Origin: Promethearchaeota archaeon
Lineage (GTDB): Archaea; Asgardarchaeota; Lokiarchaeia; Sigyniarchaeales; SOKP01
Length of the DNA: 64,000 nucleotides
Reading direction: 5' to 3'
Assembly (NCBI GenBank): GCA_019057795.1
Contig: JAHLWS010000078.1
Location: forward strand, 1-64,000
Shown here: piece after piece, positions 1 through 8,898 of the stretch
Position numbering within the stretch: position 1 is the stretch's first letter
Layout: each line of letters opens with the position of its first letter
The notes under the pieces: generated by a model
What the model saw: only the letters and a program-made list of their open reading frames with translations
Told to the model about the DNA's origin: nothing
Database searches by the model: none
Translations under genes and position numbers: made by a program

Positions 1-115
1 ACATTACATAAGCTCCAATATAAACATAAACCCAGTTTTTATTAAGATTCTTCCCGAAAATTTTGATTTTTTCTTTCAAGTTCCTTTTATTTGAATTTTC
101 TTTCAATTCATTCAC
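1..115 (-). CDS. Partial N-terminus of a small, possibly membrane-anchored protein (runs off left edge)
   Basis: An open frame begins at a GTG (113-115) directly preceded on the minus strand by a GGAAG Shine-Dalgarno-like run and stays open to the window edge. The visible 38 residues start with a charged stretch (VNELKENSNKRNLKEK) and then become hydrophobic (NWVYVYIGAYVM), as in a cytoplasmic tail followed by a membrane segment. It has the same orientation as the viral tail genes and lies just downstream of them, so it is probably another provirus gene. No family is recognised and the C-terminus is not visible. Confidence 0.4.
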   Translation of the reverse strand, partial: MNELKENSNKRNLKEKIKIFGKNLNKNWVYVYIGAYVM

Positions 116-304
116 TTCCTTTTTTTTAATTTAAAATTTAATAAGCCAAGATAATAATTGCCTAAATTTTATTTAACTTTTATGACACTTCTGATATTTG
201 AAAAATTAGCAAAAAAATCGATTTAAACACACAAAAAAAGCTAAATTTCAATCGTTAAAAAAAAAGTTATGTAATAAGTAACACATTAGGAAAAAAAATT
301 TTTA

Positions 305-562
305 TTAAAGATATAAGGTTTTAAAATCGATATTATTTTTATCCAAATTTTCTTTTTTTTCTGATTCCGTACCCATTAATTCTCGAATATTGTTAACGAG
401 TTCGGTTATGCTTTCAGCATTTCTCGTTATATCTTCGCTAAGAGTTTCGTAGTTTTTATTAATACTTTTCATAGATCTGTTATATTTCCTTCTAACCAAT
501 TTAGCTAATTTGTAAGCTCTAGCTGTTATTATTTCTATCCTTTTAATCCTATCTTCAATCAT
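305..562 (-). CDS. Small coiled-coil protein of the provirus
   Basis: The 85-residue product is highly charged and mostly helical by eye, with heptad-like spacing of hydrophobics (IEIITARAYKLAKLV, LSEDITRNAESITELVNNIRELM). It has no cysteines and no signal peptide. Its start overlaps the end of the upstream small membrane gene by 8 nt, so the two are translationally coupled at the end of the viral late operon. Position after the tail genes would suit an egress accessory or tail-associated protein, but no family is recognised. Confidence 0.55.
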   Translation of the reverse strand: MIEDRIKRIEIITARAYKLAKLVRRKYNRSMKSINKNYETLSEDITRNAESITELVNNIRELMGTESEKKENLDKNNIDFKTLYL

Positions 563-767
563 CGTTATTCTGTTTTCTGAAACTGCCGATCATGTCTCCC
601 CAAAGCCATACCAAACCTGCAGCATTTCCCCCAGTTAAGAGCATCCCTAAAGTAAGAAATCCGTTTAATATACACATAAACATAATTCTCCCCATCGGAA
701 TTTCCCAACTCTTGTTAATATATAAACTTTTCTTAGCCAATTTATTCCATTTTTCTACTAATCCCAT
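555..767 (-). CDS. Small membrane protein, holin-like candidate
   Basis: A 70-residue protein with a basic N-terminal region (about residues 1-25) and a long hydrophobic stretch (about 27-58, MFMCILNGFLTLGMLLTGGNAAGLVWLW) that could form two short membrane helices around a Gly-Gly-Asn turn, followed by a charged tail ending in NNDD. Size, topology and position just after the tail-fibre gene resemble phage holins, but holins are identified by position more than by sequence, so the role is inference. It lies 17 nt after the large tail gene and overlaps the following coiled-coil gene. Confidence 0.55.
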   Translation of the reverse strand: MGLVEKWNKLAKKSLYINKSWEIPMGRIMFMCILNGFLTLGMLLTGGNAAGLVWLWGDMIGSFRKQNNDD

Positions 768-784
768 TGTTATTTTTATCCCTT

Positions 785-3700
785 TTAATCGTAATAATAT
801 TCTACTCGAACATAACTTATATCTAAATCTTGAGCATTAGTACAAGTACATTGGAAAAAGAAAAGTATCTTTTTATACGTTCCCCCAATTGTCTCATCGG
901 CAAAATTCCAAATAACTTCTGCTGGATCTCTGTAAAGTCCACTGGTCGCTATTATATTAAAATTATTGTATGCCGTCCATCCAACTAATCGTACAAGTAG
1001 AATGAGGTCAGTTGCGTCTGCATCTCGCAAACCTATATTGAGTCTTGTAATCACTAAATTTTTATCACCAATTATATGATCTAAAGGAACTGCGTAATTT
1101 AATTGCATATCAGCACTACTCTTATTTGATAACTTGTAATTTGAGTATAGCATATTATCGAAATTATCCATACCTTCAAGAATACAATTTTTCCACCTTT
1201 TATTTGCTATGCCAATAGCCATATCAGCTTCGTAATCTGCAACGAGAAGAACAGTTCCAGTCCCAGTTCCAAGATTAGATATTTTTGCATCGTTTCCGTG
1301 TATTACATTAGCACCAAGCATAGTTCCAGTTGAAGTAGCATCTATTTTAATACCGTATTGAGTACCAGCTCCAGCATTGTTGTTGTTAGATATATTATTA
1401 CCATCAATTATATTATAATGAGAATCTTCTAAATCAATTGTTCCATAACTATTAGCATGATTAGATTGATTGTTACAACAATTATTCCCACTAATAGTAC
1501 AATAATCTGTGTTCCTAATTGCTATTGCTCTTGTAAAAAGCCCAGTTGCATCGTTATTAGTAAAATTACCAGTTACAACAGTTCTATGAGAATCATCGTC
1601 AATAGTTATTAACTGAATACTATCTGTCACGTGATTACCTGATACTAAACTATCTGGGGATGTGTCTAATTTTATTCCAGATAGACAATTACTTATTGTA
1701 TTGTTTATAACTTTACTATTAGAACCTATCATAGCTATACCCCATTGAGTATAACTTACATCACATTCTATAACCAAACAATTATCAGATTGAATAAATA
1801 TACCCCATCCTCCCCTATCTCCATTTCCTACAACTGTTATGTTTCTGGCAACACATTTATTATTATTAGCTTCAGTAATCATTACTACTCCTTGCCAATC
1901 TCCTACATCTGAACAATCAACTTTAAAATCTTCTAAAACGCAAGATTTACAATTAGTAACAAAAAAAGCTGCTCTATTTCCATTACAATCTATAACACTT
2001 GTATCACCACTACCTTTAATTTTTATTAATGTATTTGGATTATCATTAACTGTTAAAGTTGCTGATAGTGTATGAGTGCCTGGTAATAATTTAACAACTC
2101 CTGAGCCAATAGATTCAATCTCATCTATTGCTGTTTGAATGTTATCGCCAGGCGATACACCAATTATATTGTCTCCATATAGGTTTCTTAATATATCCCA
2201 TCTGGTTGTTGTATCGTTCCAAACGATCCAATCACCGATTTCGTACCATCTTTCTGGAGTGTTACCATCTACTGCATGATAACCATCGGTAGAAACGATG
2301 TAATAAAAGCCCTTTCCAGTTGCAGGATATGCGTTAGCAGGATTCCAAGTTCCACTATATATTACAGCTCCAGTTAAAGATACAAACACATCTCTACAAG
2401 TTTGTTTTGAAGGAGCAGTTGATACATTTAATCCGCCAGTCCAAGTATCTGGATCGTAAACTACATTAGATATGTTTTCCCATCTAAGAGCATTACCGTT
2501 TTCTGTTGGGGCACCTAATCCCGTTATTTTATGAGAGTTCATAGCAACTGCTCCGTCTGGAACAACCCATTTATTTAATTTAAATGCATCTATTTCTGAT
2601 TCAGTATAATACCTATCATCGTGATCTACTGAATCAGCATCGTGATGAGTATTAATTAAAGAATCTATTGCATTATCTATCGATTGACCGTTAACTAACT
2701 CGGCATTTATGATACCTTCTACCATAGCATTGGTATATTGGGTTATTGAACAGTTTATAGTTCTATTTGCTGCGATAGTACCGCCACCAGTTAAGCCAGT
2801 TCCTGCAGTAATCGAAATTGCTGAATGATCCTTGTGTCTATTGGCAACGTTATGATTACTAATTAATGTATCTATCCCATTATCAATACTTTGCCCATCT
2901 ACTAACTCGGCAGTTATAATATATTCTACTCCGCCAGTTTTCCCGCCAATAGAATCCCAAGTAACAATTGCGCCTTCCCCTAAAGGAGTGGAAATTATTC
3001 TATCTGTGTGAGCTTTACGTGCTAGATAAGCGGATTCTTTAATTATATTTGCGAGTTTTTCTTGAATTGGTGATTTTCCTAAACCACAAGATATAACAGT
3101 TTTTATCCCATCTATTCCGAATTTACTCCTTTGAATAGTTCTAATTGGATAATCTGCAGAATCAACTGTAGGTCTCACCATCGTTAAACCAACAGTTTTC
3201 CCAACCGATAAATCAGCATTAACTCCATTTAAACTTAATTTAATCGATGGTCTTTTAACTTTCCATATCGCTAATTGAGTATCTGCTACTTCTTGAGCAT
3301 CTCCTATAGTCATTATGCTCTCGTCATAAATCTGTTTAACCATTTCAGAATTGACGCTAGTGTCTTCTGCATAAGTGTAAATACCTAACGAAGAACTTCC
3401 AAAAACTTCTACTTTATAGTAAAAATTACAATCATCTTGATATTCCCAATCCCAACCGTAATTTGCTTGAGTTAGATCAACCTCAGAATCTATCATATCA
3501 GTTTCCGAAGATATAATTATTCTATTATTAACGTAATCTTCCCACCAGTGTGTACCTTCCAAATCACACACTGCTGTTAGTACTTCTAAGCCGTTAGTTC
3601 CCCTAAACCATCGTGCCATGTATTTTGAAAGTGTTGTTTGAGTGTGAATTTCTATTCCTATTTTTGCTGAAAGTTCTGTTAATACTTTATTAGTACTTTC

Positions 3701-4846
3701 CCCTATTTTAAATGAATCTCCTACAGCAACACCAGTAGCAGTCCAATCATCGACACCTTCACAAGATAACCATGAATCTGCAGAATCTGTTATCTTTTTC
3801 ATAATCGGCGATATATCTGCTGTATTATAATAAATCTTTACTTTTAGAAAATCCCAAGCACAAGATATTTGCCCATCTCCTTCGCCAGCTGGTTGGATAA
3901 CCCCATCAAATTTAATCCTTATGCCTTTTAAACTAGTATAATTAGCCCCTGTTTTATTGAAGTATTTTAATAACTCTGAATTAGATTCTTGAATCGATAT
4001 AAGGGGAGAATCGATCCAGCCACTATCGAATCCATCGGGATAATCCTCTGGGTAATGTACTATCTTATAAATCGATTTTATGGTCTTATAAGAACCGTCT
4101 TTATTGATTTGTAAATCAACTCTCCCATATGTCCAATCTGCATTAAATAATTCTAATGCTGTACGAAGATTATATTCTATTTCAATTTTTTGTAAATATA
4201 CTGTATCAGAAATAGATTCACCATCCACAGTTAGCCCTATAGTAGCATTATAATAAGAAGCAGATTCAATATCATGGTAATATAACCACTCTCCATCGTT
4301 TTTAGTTAAAGTTCCTTCATAAGTTCCTGCTTTACCTGAACCGTTTTGACAAACATCTGCAGATGCATCCCATTCAATACAAACACTATTATGTGTGTTA
4401 TCTACTATTAAAAATCCTTTATTCTGTTCGCCACTATTCCAATAATCTGCATCCCATGTAAAAGGATTACTATCTAAGTCTTCTAATACAAGATTAGTGC
4501 CAGCAGGTACACTAGAAACCTTTCCTTGTTCTAAGATGTAATTATTGCTAAAACTTTCCCATTCTAATTTTACTCCTAATCCAGAAATCGTTAACGTTAG
4601 TTGATCGTGTTTAAACGATTTTCCCGTAAGAAATCCCCTAAATAATACATTAGAAGAATCATCTTCCACTTTCATGGGAATAAAATCGTAATCTTTCCAA
4701 GTAGCATATAAAGCTCCTTCGAAATCCCTTATAACAACTATAACATTACCAATATTATCTAATCGTGGATTTGGTACGGGATATGTTATTATATCGGTTA
4801 TTTCTGTCCATGAACCATTCTTGTCGTGATCGTGATACACTTTCAT
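785..4846 (-). CDS. Tail hub / fibre / right-handed beta-helix fusion protein (1353 aa)
   Basis: This is the largest viral gene. Residues about 1-600 look like a tail hub or tail-tip protein: beta-rich, ending with an alpha/beta stretch of the type seen in tail-associated proteins (DAQEVADTQLAIWKVKRP, then LSVGKTVGLTM). Residues about 640-745 hold two copies of an ELV(D/N)GQSIDN(G/A)ID(T/S)LI unit, then DDRYYTESEID, a motif typical of phage tail fibres. From about residue 905 to 1180 short N/G/D-rich repeats with regularly spaced I/V (SDNCLVIECDVSYTQWGIAMI type) indicate a pectate-lyase-like beta-helix, the usual receptor-binding or glycan-cleaving module of tail spikes. The last ~130 residues look like a beta-sandwich cap. 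It is probably the host-recognition protein of the virion. The start ATG is 6 nt after the upstream gene. Confidence 0.8.
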   Translation of the reverse strand: MKVYHDHDKNGSWTEITDIITYPVPNPRLDNIGNVIVVIRDFEGALYATWKDYDFIPMKVEDDSSNVLFRGFLTGKSFKHDQLTLTISGLGVKLEWESFSNNYILEQGKVSSVPAGTNLVLEDLDSNPFTWDADYWNSGEQNKGFLIVDNTHNSVCIEWDASADVCQNGSGKAGTYEGTLTKNDGEWLYYHDIESASYYNATIGLTVDGESISDTVYLQKIEIEYNLRTALELFNADWTYGRVDLQINKDGSYKTIKSIYKIVHYPEDYPDGFDSGWIDSPLISIQESNSELLKYFNKTGANYTSLKGIRIKFDGVIQPAGEGDGQISCAWDFLKVKIYYNTADISPIMKKITDSADSWLSCEGVDDWTATGVAVGDSFKIGESTNKVLTELSAKIGIEIHTQTTLSKYMARWFRGTNGLEVLTAVCDLEGTHWWEDYVNNRIIISSETDMIDSEVDLTQANYGWDWEYQDDCNFYYKVEVFGSSSLGIYTYAEDTSVNSEMVKQIYDESIMTIGDAQEVADTQLAIWKVKRPSIKLSLNGVNADLSVGKTVGLTMVRPTVDSADYPIRTIQRSKFGIDGIKTVISCGLGKSPIQEKLANIIKESAYLARKAHTDRIISTPLGEGAIVTWDSIGGKTGGVEYIITAELVDGQSIDNGIDTLISNHNVANRHKDHSAISITAGTGLTGGGTIAANRTINCSITQYTNAMVEGIINAELVNGQSIDNAIDSLINTHHDADSVDHDDRYYTESEIDAFKLNKWVVPDGAVAMNSHKITGLGAPTENGNALRWENISNVVYDPDTWTGGLNVSTAPSKQTCRDVFVSLTGAVIYSGTWNPANAYPATGKGFYYIVSTDGYHAVDGNTPERWYEIGDWIVWNDTTTRWDILRNLYGDNIIGVSPGDNIQTAIDEIESIGSGVVKLLPGTHTLSATLTVNDNPNTLIKIKGSGDTSVIDCNGNRAAFFVTNCKSCVLEDFKVDCSDVGDWQGVVMITEANNNKCVARNITVVGNGDRGGWGIFIQSDNCLVIECDVSYTQWGIAMIGSNSKVINNTISNCLSGIKLDTSPDSLVSGNHVTDSIQLITIDDDSHRTVVTGNFTNNDATGLFTRAIAIRNTDYCTISGNNCCNNQSNHANSYGTIDLEDSHYNIIDGNNISNNNNAGAGTQYGIKIDATSTGTMLGANVIHGNDAKISNLGTGTGTVLLVADYEADMAIGIANKRWKNCILEGMDNFDNMLYSNYKLSNKSSADMQLNYAVPLDHIIGDKNLVITRLNIGLRDADATDLILLVRLVGWTAYNNFNIIATSGLYRDPAEVIWNFADETIGGTYKKILFFFQCTCTNAQDLDISYVRVEYYYD

Positions 4847-4852
4847 TTTAAA

Positions 4853-5323
4853 TCACCATAAAAAACTCATACTACCCAAAAGAGTACCTATACTATTTAA
4901 CGCAAGCATAGATTCTCTCATTTCTTTTTCCATTTCTTCTTTACCTGCTGCAGCCGCACTAATAGCAATGCCAGTTTGAACTAAATTAGCCACTCCAATA
5001 GCAAAAGAAATCCAGTCTTGCGTAGCCATAGCTTTTGCAGTGAGTAGAGGTTGTAATACTGCAATACCAGATATTCCCATTTGAATTAAAGCAGCAAACT
5101 GAGTAGAAATAGTTAAACCACTAGCTTTAGCAACAAGCTGAGTTGCTGTCCATCCTGCCCTTGCTATCCCAAGAACTTCGTTAAAAGATGCTTTTGACTC
5201 TTTATCGATAGTTTCGATTATTTCTTTTTGTTTTGCATATATTTGTTTAGCTCTTTGCTCTATCTCGTCTAAAGACTTATGTCCTTTACTAGTATCAATA
5301 TCCATATCAAATATAAAAGCCAA
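4853..5323 (-). CDS. Small Ala-rich pre-hub tail protein, possible miniature tape measure
   Basis: The 156-residue product has a charged helical N-terminus (about residues 1-50, KGHKSLDEIEQRAKQIYAKQKEIIETIDKE) followed by hydrophobic, Ala/Ile-rich helices (about 55-125). It sits between the tail-tube gene and the hub gene, the slot of the tape-measure protein in siphovirus genomes, and has the helical-plus-hydrophobic character expected of one. It is far shorter than usual tape measures, which implies a very short tail if that assignment is right. It could instead be a chaperone or a membrane-active ejection protein. Confidence 0.6.
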   Translation of the reverse strand: MAFIFDMDIDTSKGHKSLDEIEQRAKQIYAKQKEIIETIDKESKASFNEVLGIARAGWTATQLVAKASGLTISTQFAALIQMGISGIAVLQPLLTAKAMATQDWISFAIGVANLVQTGIAISAAAAGKEEMEKEMRESMLALNSIGTLLGSMSFLW

Positions 5324-6328
5324 TTATGTCACCACTCCTTTCCAGTGGTTCGCAAATATCTCAGCAGATTCATTAGCAAAGTTATTAGTGCCATTTACCT
5401 TCTCAGCAGTTAACGTTATGATTATTTCATAGTGACCTTCGTTTTTAGCACCTGTTTTTTTAACACTATTTATGTGGCAGTTTTCAAATATATGAGAAAC
5501 GTAATTACTCATATCTCCTTTCCAAAACTTAATTTCTAAGTCTTTTATATTTCTGTCAACGTAATCGTTCCATTGAAGGTTTGTTTTGAGTATTGCGTGA
5601 AGAGTTATAATTACTGGTCTATATTTGTAAGTATGAACTGTTTGGGTTGTTCCTAATGCGCTTGAAGTTATCTTATGATCTTGAATTATCGAAAAATTAG
5701 CTATTACAACTTCGTTAAAAGCCACATCTCCTACTCCCTTATCCCAAATAACTTGTGGACGTCCTTCAAAAGTGTTTGTAATCGTACTAGTATCACCAGA
5801 TCCTGATGGAAATGGATCTGTCGTGAGATTTGGATTATCCCCTATATCTTCTATTTTTTGCCAAGCAAATTCGCAATCTACCATTAAAGGATTTCCACTT
5901 ACTCCACTTACAGTTACGCCAATACAATAACAACCTACTGCCTGAATATTACTTGGATTAGTGCCTTCGAGTTCTTCTAATCTAATTGTCAGTGGATAAG
6001 TCATCCCTTCAGTTAAAGGAGAAATAGCCACAGGAGGTCCTACTACAGGCGATTTAAGAATCCAACTTAGATATTGCGCAGTTATTGGGTTAAAAGCATG
6101 TGAAAAAGTTGGAAATTTCTTTTCTAAGTCTGTTAAAGTGGGAGTGCGTGAATTATAAACGTAAAATGGTGAAACTTGATTATTTGTAAAAGGGGAATTC
6201 CATTTTTTACATAACTCATCGTATTCTCCAAATTCATAACTTAAACTATCCACAGCAACAATTATTGCAGTTCCTGGCACAGATTCATAAGCATATACAA
6301 ATTTGCTTGATTTGTTTGCATTTACCAT
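5324..6328 (-). CDS. Putative major tail (tube) protein
   Basis: A 334-residue beta-rich protein with many N, T, G and V residues and no membrane segments. Its place after the neck/terminator genes and before the hub region, together with size and composition, matches major tail-tube proteins of archaeal and bacterial head-tailed viruses. The stop codon abuts the ATG of the next gene (spacing 0), as in a tightly coupled structural operon. No short diagnostic motif exists for this family, so the call rests on synteny. Confidence 0.6.
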   Translation of the reverse strand: MVNANKSSKFVYAYESVPGTAIIVAVDSLSYEFGEYDELCKKWNSPFTNNQVSPFYVYNSRTPTLTDLEKKFPTFSHAFNPITAQYLSWILKSPVVGPPVAISPLTEGMTYPLTIRLEELEGTNPSNIQAVGCYCIGVTVSGVSGNPLMVDCEFAWQKIEDIGDNPNLTTDPFPSGSGDTSTITNTFEGRPQVIWDKGVGDVAFNEVVIANFSIIQDHKITSSALGTTQTVHTYKYRPVIITLHAILKTNLQWNDYVDRNIKDLEIKFWKGDMSNYVSHIFENCHINSVKKTGAKNEGHYEIIITLTAEKVNGTNNFANESAEIFANHWKGVVT

Positions 6329-6393
6329 TTATCTAATTATTTATTTAATTTATTTTAATTATTTTAATTTTCTATTTAATCTTTTAATACATC

Positions 6394-6807
6394 TTAACTA
6401 GTCGTGAATTTAACGTCTAAAATTAACTGATTATCCCATTTACCACTCTTATAATTAATACTACCTTCGTTACAACTAACTAATTCGATGTGAATTAACG
6501 TACTTGGTTTAGTATAACCAGCTATCGTTAATCTTTTATTAAATTTGTTAATTCCGTCTATAAGATTGTTTAGTGTCGTTATAAGTAAAATTTCCGATGG
6601 TTGACTCAGTAGTATTTTAAATCTTTTAATATACACGTTACAATAAGTTTCTATTAACTCTCCCTGCTTAACTAATATTTTCTGAAAAGTTGCATCGATA
6701 ATGCTGTCAGTTTTTTTACCGTGTTCTACTACATGCTCAACTGTGCTGCCAGTACATACTGCTCCTATAAAAGTTCTAATATAATCTAATTCTGTCGCAT
6801 CTGCCAT
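6394..6807 (-). CDS. Putative tail terminator / tail completion protein
   Basis: The 137-residue product alternates helix and strand (YIRTFIGAVCTG... EILLITTLNNLIDGINKFNKRL... DNQLILDVKF). Size and position between the gp10-like neck gene and the tail-tube gene match the tail terminator (lambda gpU / HK97 gp10-neighbour slot). It follows the upstream gene by 6 nt. A 66-nt AT-rich gap separates it from the tail-tube gene. Function is inferred only from gene order. Confidence 0.5.
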   Translation of the reverse strand: MADATELDYIRTFIGAVCTGSTVEHVVEHGKKTDSIIDATFQKILVKQGELIETYCNVYIKRFKILLSQPSEILLITTLNNLIDGINKFNKRLTIAGYTKPSTLIHIELVSCNEGSINYKSGKWDNQLILDVKFTTS

Positions 6808-6813
6808 CTTTTA

Positions 6814-7350
6814 TCACTTTTTCCACTTAAACCTACTTGAAATCATTCTTCCCGCTTTACCTACATTTCCCAAATACATAGCTTTAGCTTTAGCGTAATT
6901 AAGTTCTAATCTTTCTTTAGCATATTCGAGAAATTTTTCCCAAAAGAAACCTATTGCACGGGGATCGTTCAATATAATAGGTCCATGATACCCACCGTAA
7001 TATGCGTAATCCTTTTGATTAACATGCCTTACAGTAGCCATTGTCATCTTATTTACAAACTCGGCATAAGATATATGCGTACCTAACTTTAATTTTAAAA
7101 GCGTATTTCTTACAAAGGAAGAACTAAGTTCTAGTTTTAAATCTTTGCGCAATTTTCCCGTTCTTTTAGCCACTTTTGAATCGATCCATAACTCTAATTC
7201 CATTATAGTATCGTCTAAAGTTCTATTTAAGATGTTAACGATTAACTGTTTAACTTGAAGATAATTTAACTTAGTCTGTTTACCCGCAATATAAGTAATA
7301 TCAGTTTTATCAAACCCAACTTCGTAATGGGTTTTTGTTGCGAAAGACAT
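6814..7350 (-). CDS. HK97 gp10-like neck / tail-completion protein
   Basis: The 178-residue protein has the pattern typical of the HK97 gp10 family: a basic RTGKLRKDLKLEL stretch (about residues 64-76), then a strand and LGTHISYAEFVNKM (about 90-103), corresponding to the family's tGrLr...vGt...YA..vE region. The C-terminus is helical and basic. Such proteins link the head connector to the tail. The gene lies 3 nt after the connector gene and 6 nt before the next structural gene. Confidence 0.65.
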   Translation of the reverse strand: MSFATKTHYEVGFDKTDITYIAGKQTKLNYLQVKQLIVNILNRTLDDTIMELELWIDSKVAKRTGKLRKDLKLELSSSFVRNTLLKLKLGTHISYAEFVNKMTMATVRHVNQKDYAYYGGYHGPIILNDPRAIGFFWEKFLEYAKERLELNYAKAKAMYLGNVGKAGRMISSRFKWKK

Positions 7351-7353
7351 CGT

Positions 7354-7719
7354 TTAATCTAAAAACCAACTAGTTACGTTTTTAATTAACTTATAATCGT
7401 ACTTCGTGGCAGTATCAGACAATATACCTAAAACTACATCGTCAATTACTTTAACTGGTTGCTCTCCTTCGCTACCAAAGCCAAACTCGATTATTAGATT
7501 GTTCATTAATCGTTTTGCCATCAATAAAGTTGCTGAAATAGCAAAATCGGGGATCGTACCACTATAACTCGTTTTTTTTATTTTATTTACGTTCCTTTCC
7601 GCTAAAGATATGTTAGCTTCGACCACACCGTCGTCAAGTCCGAACTGCGTGTCGTAATTTATATCTCCGTGATACGCTTCTAAGTTTGCGACAGTTATGT
7701 ATTCATAATCACTTGCCAT
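7354..7719 (-). CDS. Putative head-tail connector (gp6-like) protein
   Basis: A 121-residue, mostly helical protein (VANLEAYHGDINYD..., EANISLAERNVNKIKK, FAISATLLMAKRLMNNLI) with the compact helical-bundle look of gp6/gp15-type head-tail adaptors. It lies between the capsid gene and the gp10-like neck gene, where such adaptors are encoded. The next gene starts 3 nt downstream. The assignment is by size, composition and position. Confidence 0.55.
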   Translation of the reverse strand: MASDYEYITVANLEAYHGDINYDTQFGLDDGVVEANISLAERNVNKIKKTSYSGTIPDFAISATLLMAKRLMNNLIIEFGFGSEGEQPVKVIDDVVLGILSDTATKYDYKLIKNVTSWFLD

Positions 7720-7723
7720 CGTT

Positions 7724-7852
7724 TTATTCCTTTTCTAATTCTTTTATAATCTTTCTCAATAAAGATGCTATTTTCTTTAGTTCTTGGAATACAAGAAATT
7801 CTTTCTTATGTAATGGGTAACCTTGAAAATCATCTTCCTTAATTTTAGCCAT
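7724..7852 (-). CDS. Short charged viral ORF (42 aa)
   Basis: An ATG at 7850-7852 opens a 42-codon frame (MAKIKEDDFQGYPLHKKEFLV...) ending in TAA 4 nt before the connector gene. It is helical and highly charged (KKIASLLRKIIKELEKE at the C-terminus). It has a plausible upstream region of its own containing the 13-nt motif shared with the decoration-protein promoter. No family is recognised. Codon content and tight spacing to the next gene favour a real gene. Confidence 0.5.
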   Translation of the reverse strand: MAKIKEDDFQGYPLHKKEFLVFQELKKIASLLRKIIKELEKE

Positions 7853-7886
7853 AATAATATCTCTTATTAAATTTAATTTGAATAAA

Positions 7887-7900
7887 ATACGTCAATTTTT
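7887..7900 (-). promoter_or_regulatory. Viral upstream element, copy 1
   Basis: The minus strand reads AAAAATTGACGTAT here, 35-48 nt upstream of the small ORF and neck/tail genes. Thirteen bases (ATACGTCAATTTT on the plus strand) recur exactly at 9554-9566 upstream of the decoration/capsid genes. It may be a late-gene activator site. Confidence 0.4.
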
Positions 7901-7960
7901 AGTTATTTATTTAATTGTTTTGTAATTTTCTAATTTACTACTTCAAAAAAATATTAAGAA

Positions 7961-7978
7961 AAGTGCACACTCGCACTT
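7961..7978 (-). terminator. Hairpin terminator after the major capsid gene
   Basis: AAGTGC and GCACTT form a perfect 6-bp stem with a 6-nt loop 11 nt after the capsid stop codon. On the minus strand it is followed by TTTTCTTAATATTTTTTT, so a stem plus U-rich tail would be transcribed. It separates the abundantly needed capsid genes from the neck/tail genes. Confidence 0.55.
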
Positions 7979-7988
7979 ATCTTTAAGT

Positions 7989-8897
7989 TTACCAACTACA
8001 TCCATCTAATCGTGCAATTCCTTTAATATACTCTTCAGCAGTTTCTTCCCATAAAGGATCGGATAAGAAAGCCATATAAATTTCATAGTCTACGAAGTAT
8101 GCGTGTTTTTCATTAGAGTAGAATGCATCTACTTTAAGATCACTCATTCCAAAATGAATTTTGGAAAGATCAACTAAGTAACAATTGAAATCTGCTTTTG
8201 TTGCTCCTTCATGTACAAAAGGGCTAAAGATTATAGGAATACCAATAGTGGATTTTATCCATTCTGAAACTCCGACAGATGTATTTGCTATAACTTCGGC
8301 AATCATCGGTCTAACAATCGATGGAGCCAGAAGTGCGAAAGGTCCGTAGAACTTATCGGCAATTAACTCGTCCATTTTAGTAATTATATCTGCTCTTAAG
8401 TTTGCTGTGGTGCTCCAAGTTGCTGTTCTTGCTGCTTGTCCGCTCATTTCTGGGCGATTTAGCGTTCCAGCTGTAGCATTTGGAAAATCTTCTAAACCAT
8501 ACATAGTTACTCTTGTTGAAGAACCTTCAATAAAGTATTTTTCAATACCATTCTTGACGATACTCATAGCATCTCTTATATGGTTCGCAACATTCTTAGG
8601 ATCGGCAGCGTAATCAACTCTATCAATTCGAAGTCTTTTAGAAAGGCAGACAAAGTCTATGTCTTGCATTAATTTACTAGCTTCTTGTTCTGGCGCACTA
8701 AATCTGCGATCTGCTTGAACATCTTGATAAGGATCGCTAATTGGTCTAGTTACGTGTTGTTTTCCATAACCAAATTCTAAAACATCTATATTTCCCAATA
8801 AGGTATCGGGAGATGCAGAATAAGTAGAAAGCTCAGTAGCCATAATTTGCGAAATCGTTTTTGCAAACGAAGTGTCAAAATCGTTATTTGTAGGCAT
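7989..8897 (-). CDS. Major capsid protein, HK97 fold (encapsulin-like)
   Basis: The product is about 302 residues from ATG 8895-8897; this start is preferred over an in-frame GTG 8 codons upstream because it begins 1 nt after the upstream stop and has GGTGG nine bases before it. The text resembles HK97-type capsid/encapsulin proteins: an N-terminal arm, a long helix with IRDAMSIVKNGIEKYFIEGSST (spine-helix region), LIADKFYGPFALLAPSIVRPMI (P-domain region), and a C-terminal beta region with YFVDYEIYMAFLSDPLWEE. It would build the icosahedral head. No prohead protease gene is visible nearby. Confidence 0.78.
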   Translation of the reverse strand: MPTNNDFDTSFAKTISQIMATELSTYSASPDTLLGNIDVLEFGYGKQHVTRPISDPYQDVQADRRFSAPEQEASKLMQDIDFVCLSKRLRIDRVDYAADPKNVANHIRDAMSIVKNGIEKYFIEGSSTRVTMYGLEDFPNATAGTLNRPEMSGQAARTATWSTTANLRADIITKMDELIADKFYGPFALLAPSIVRPMIAEVIANTSVGVSEWIKSTIGIPIIFSPFVHEGATKADFNCYLVDLSKIHFGMSDLKVDAFYSNEKHAYFVDYEIYMAFLSDPLWEETAEEYIKGIARLDGCSW

Positions 8898-8898
8898 T

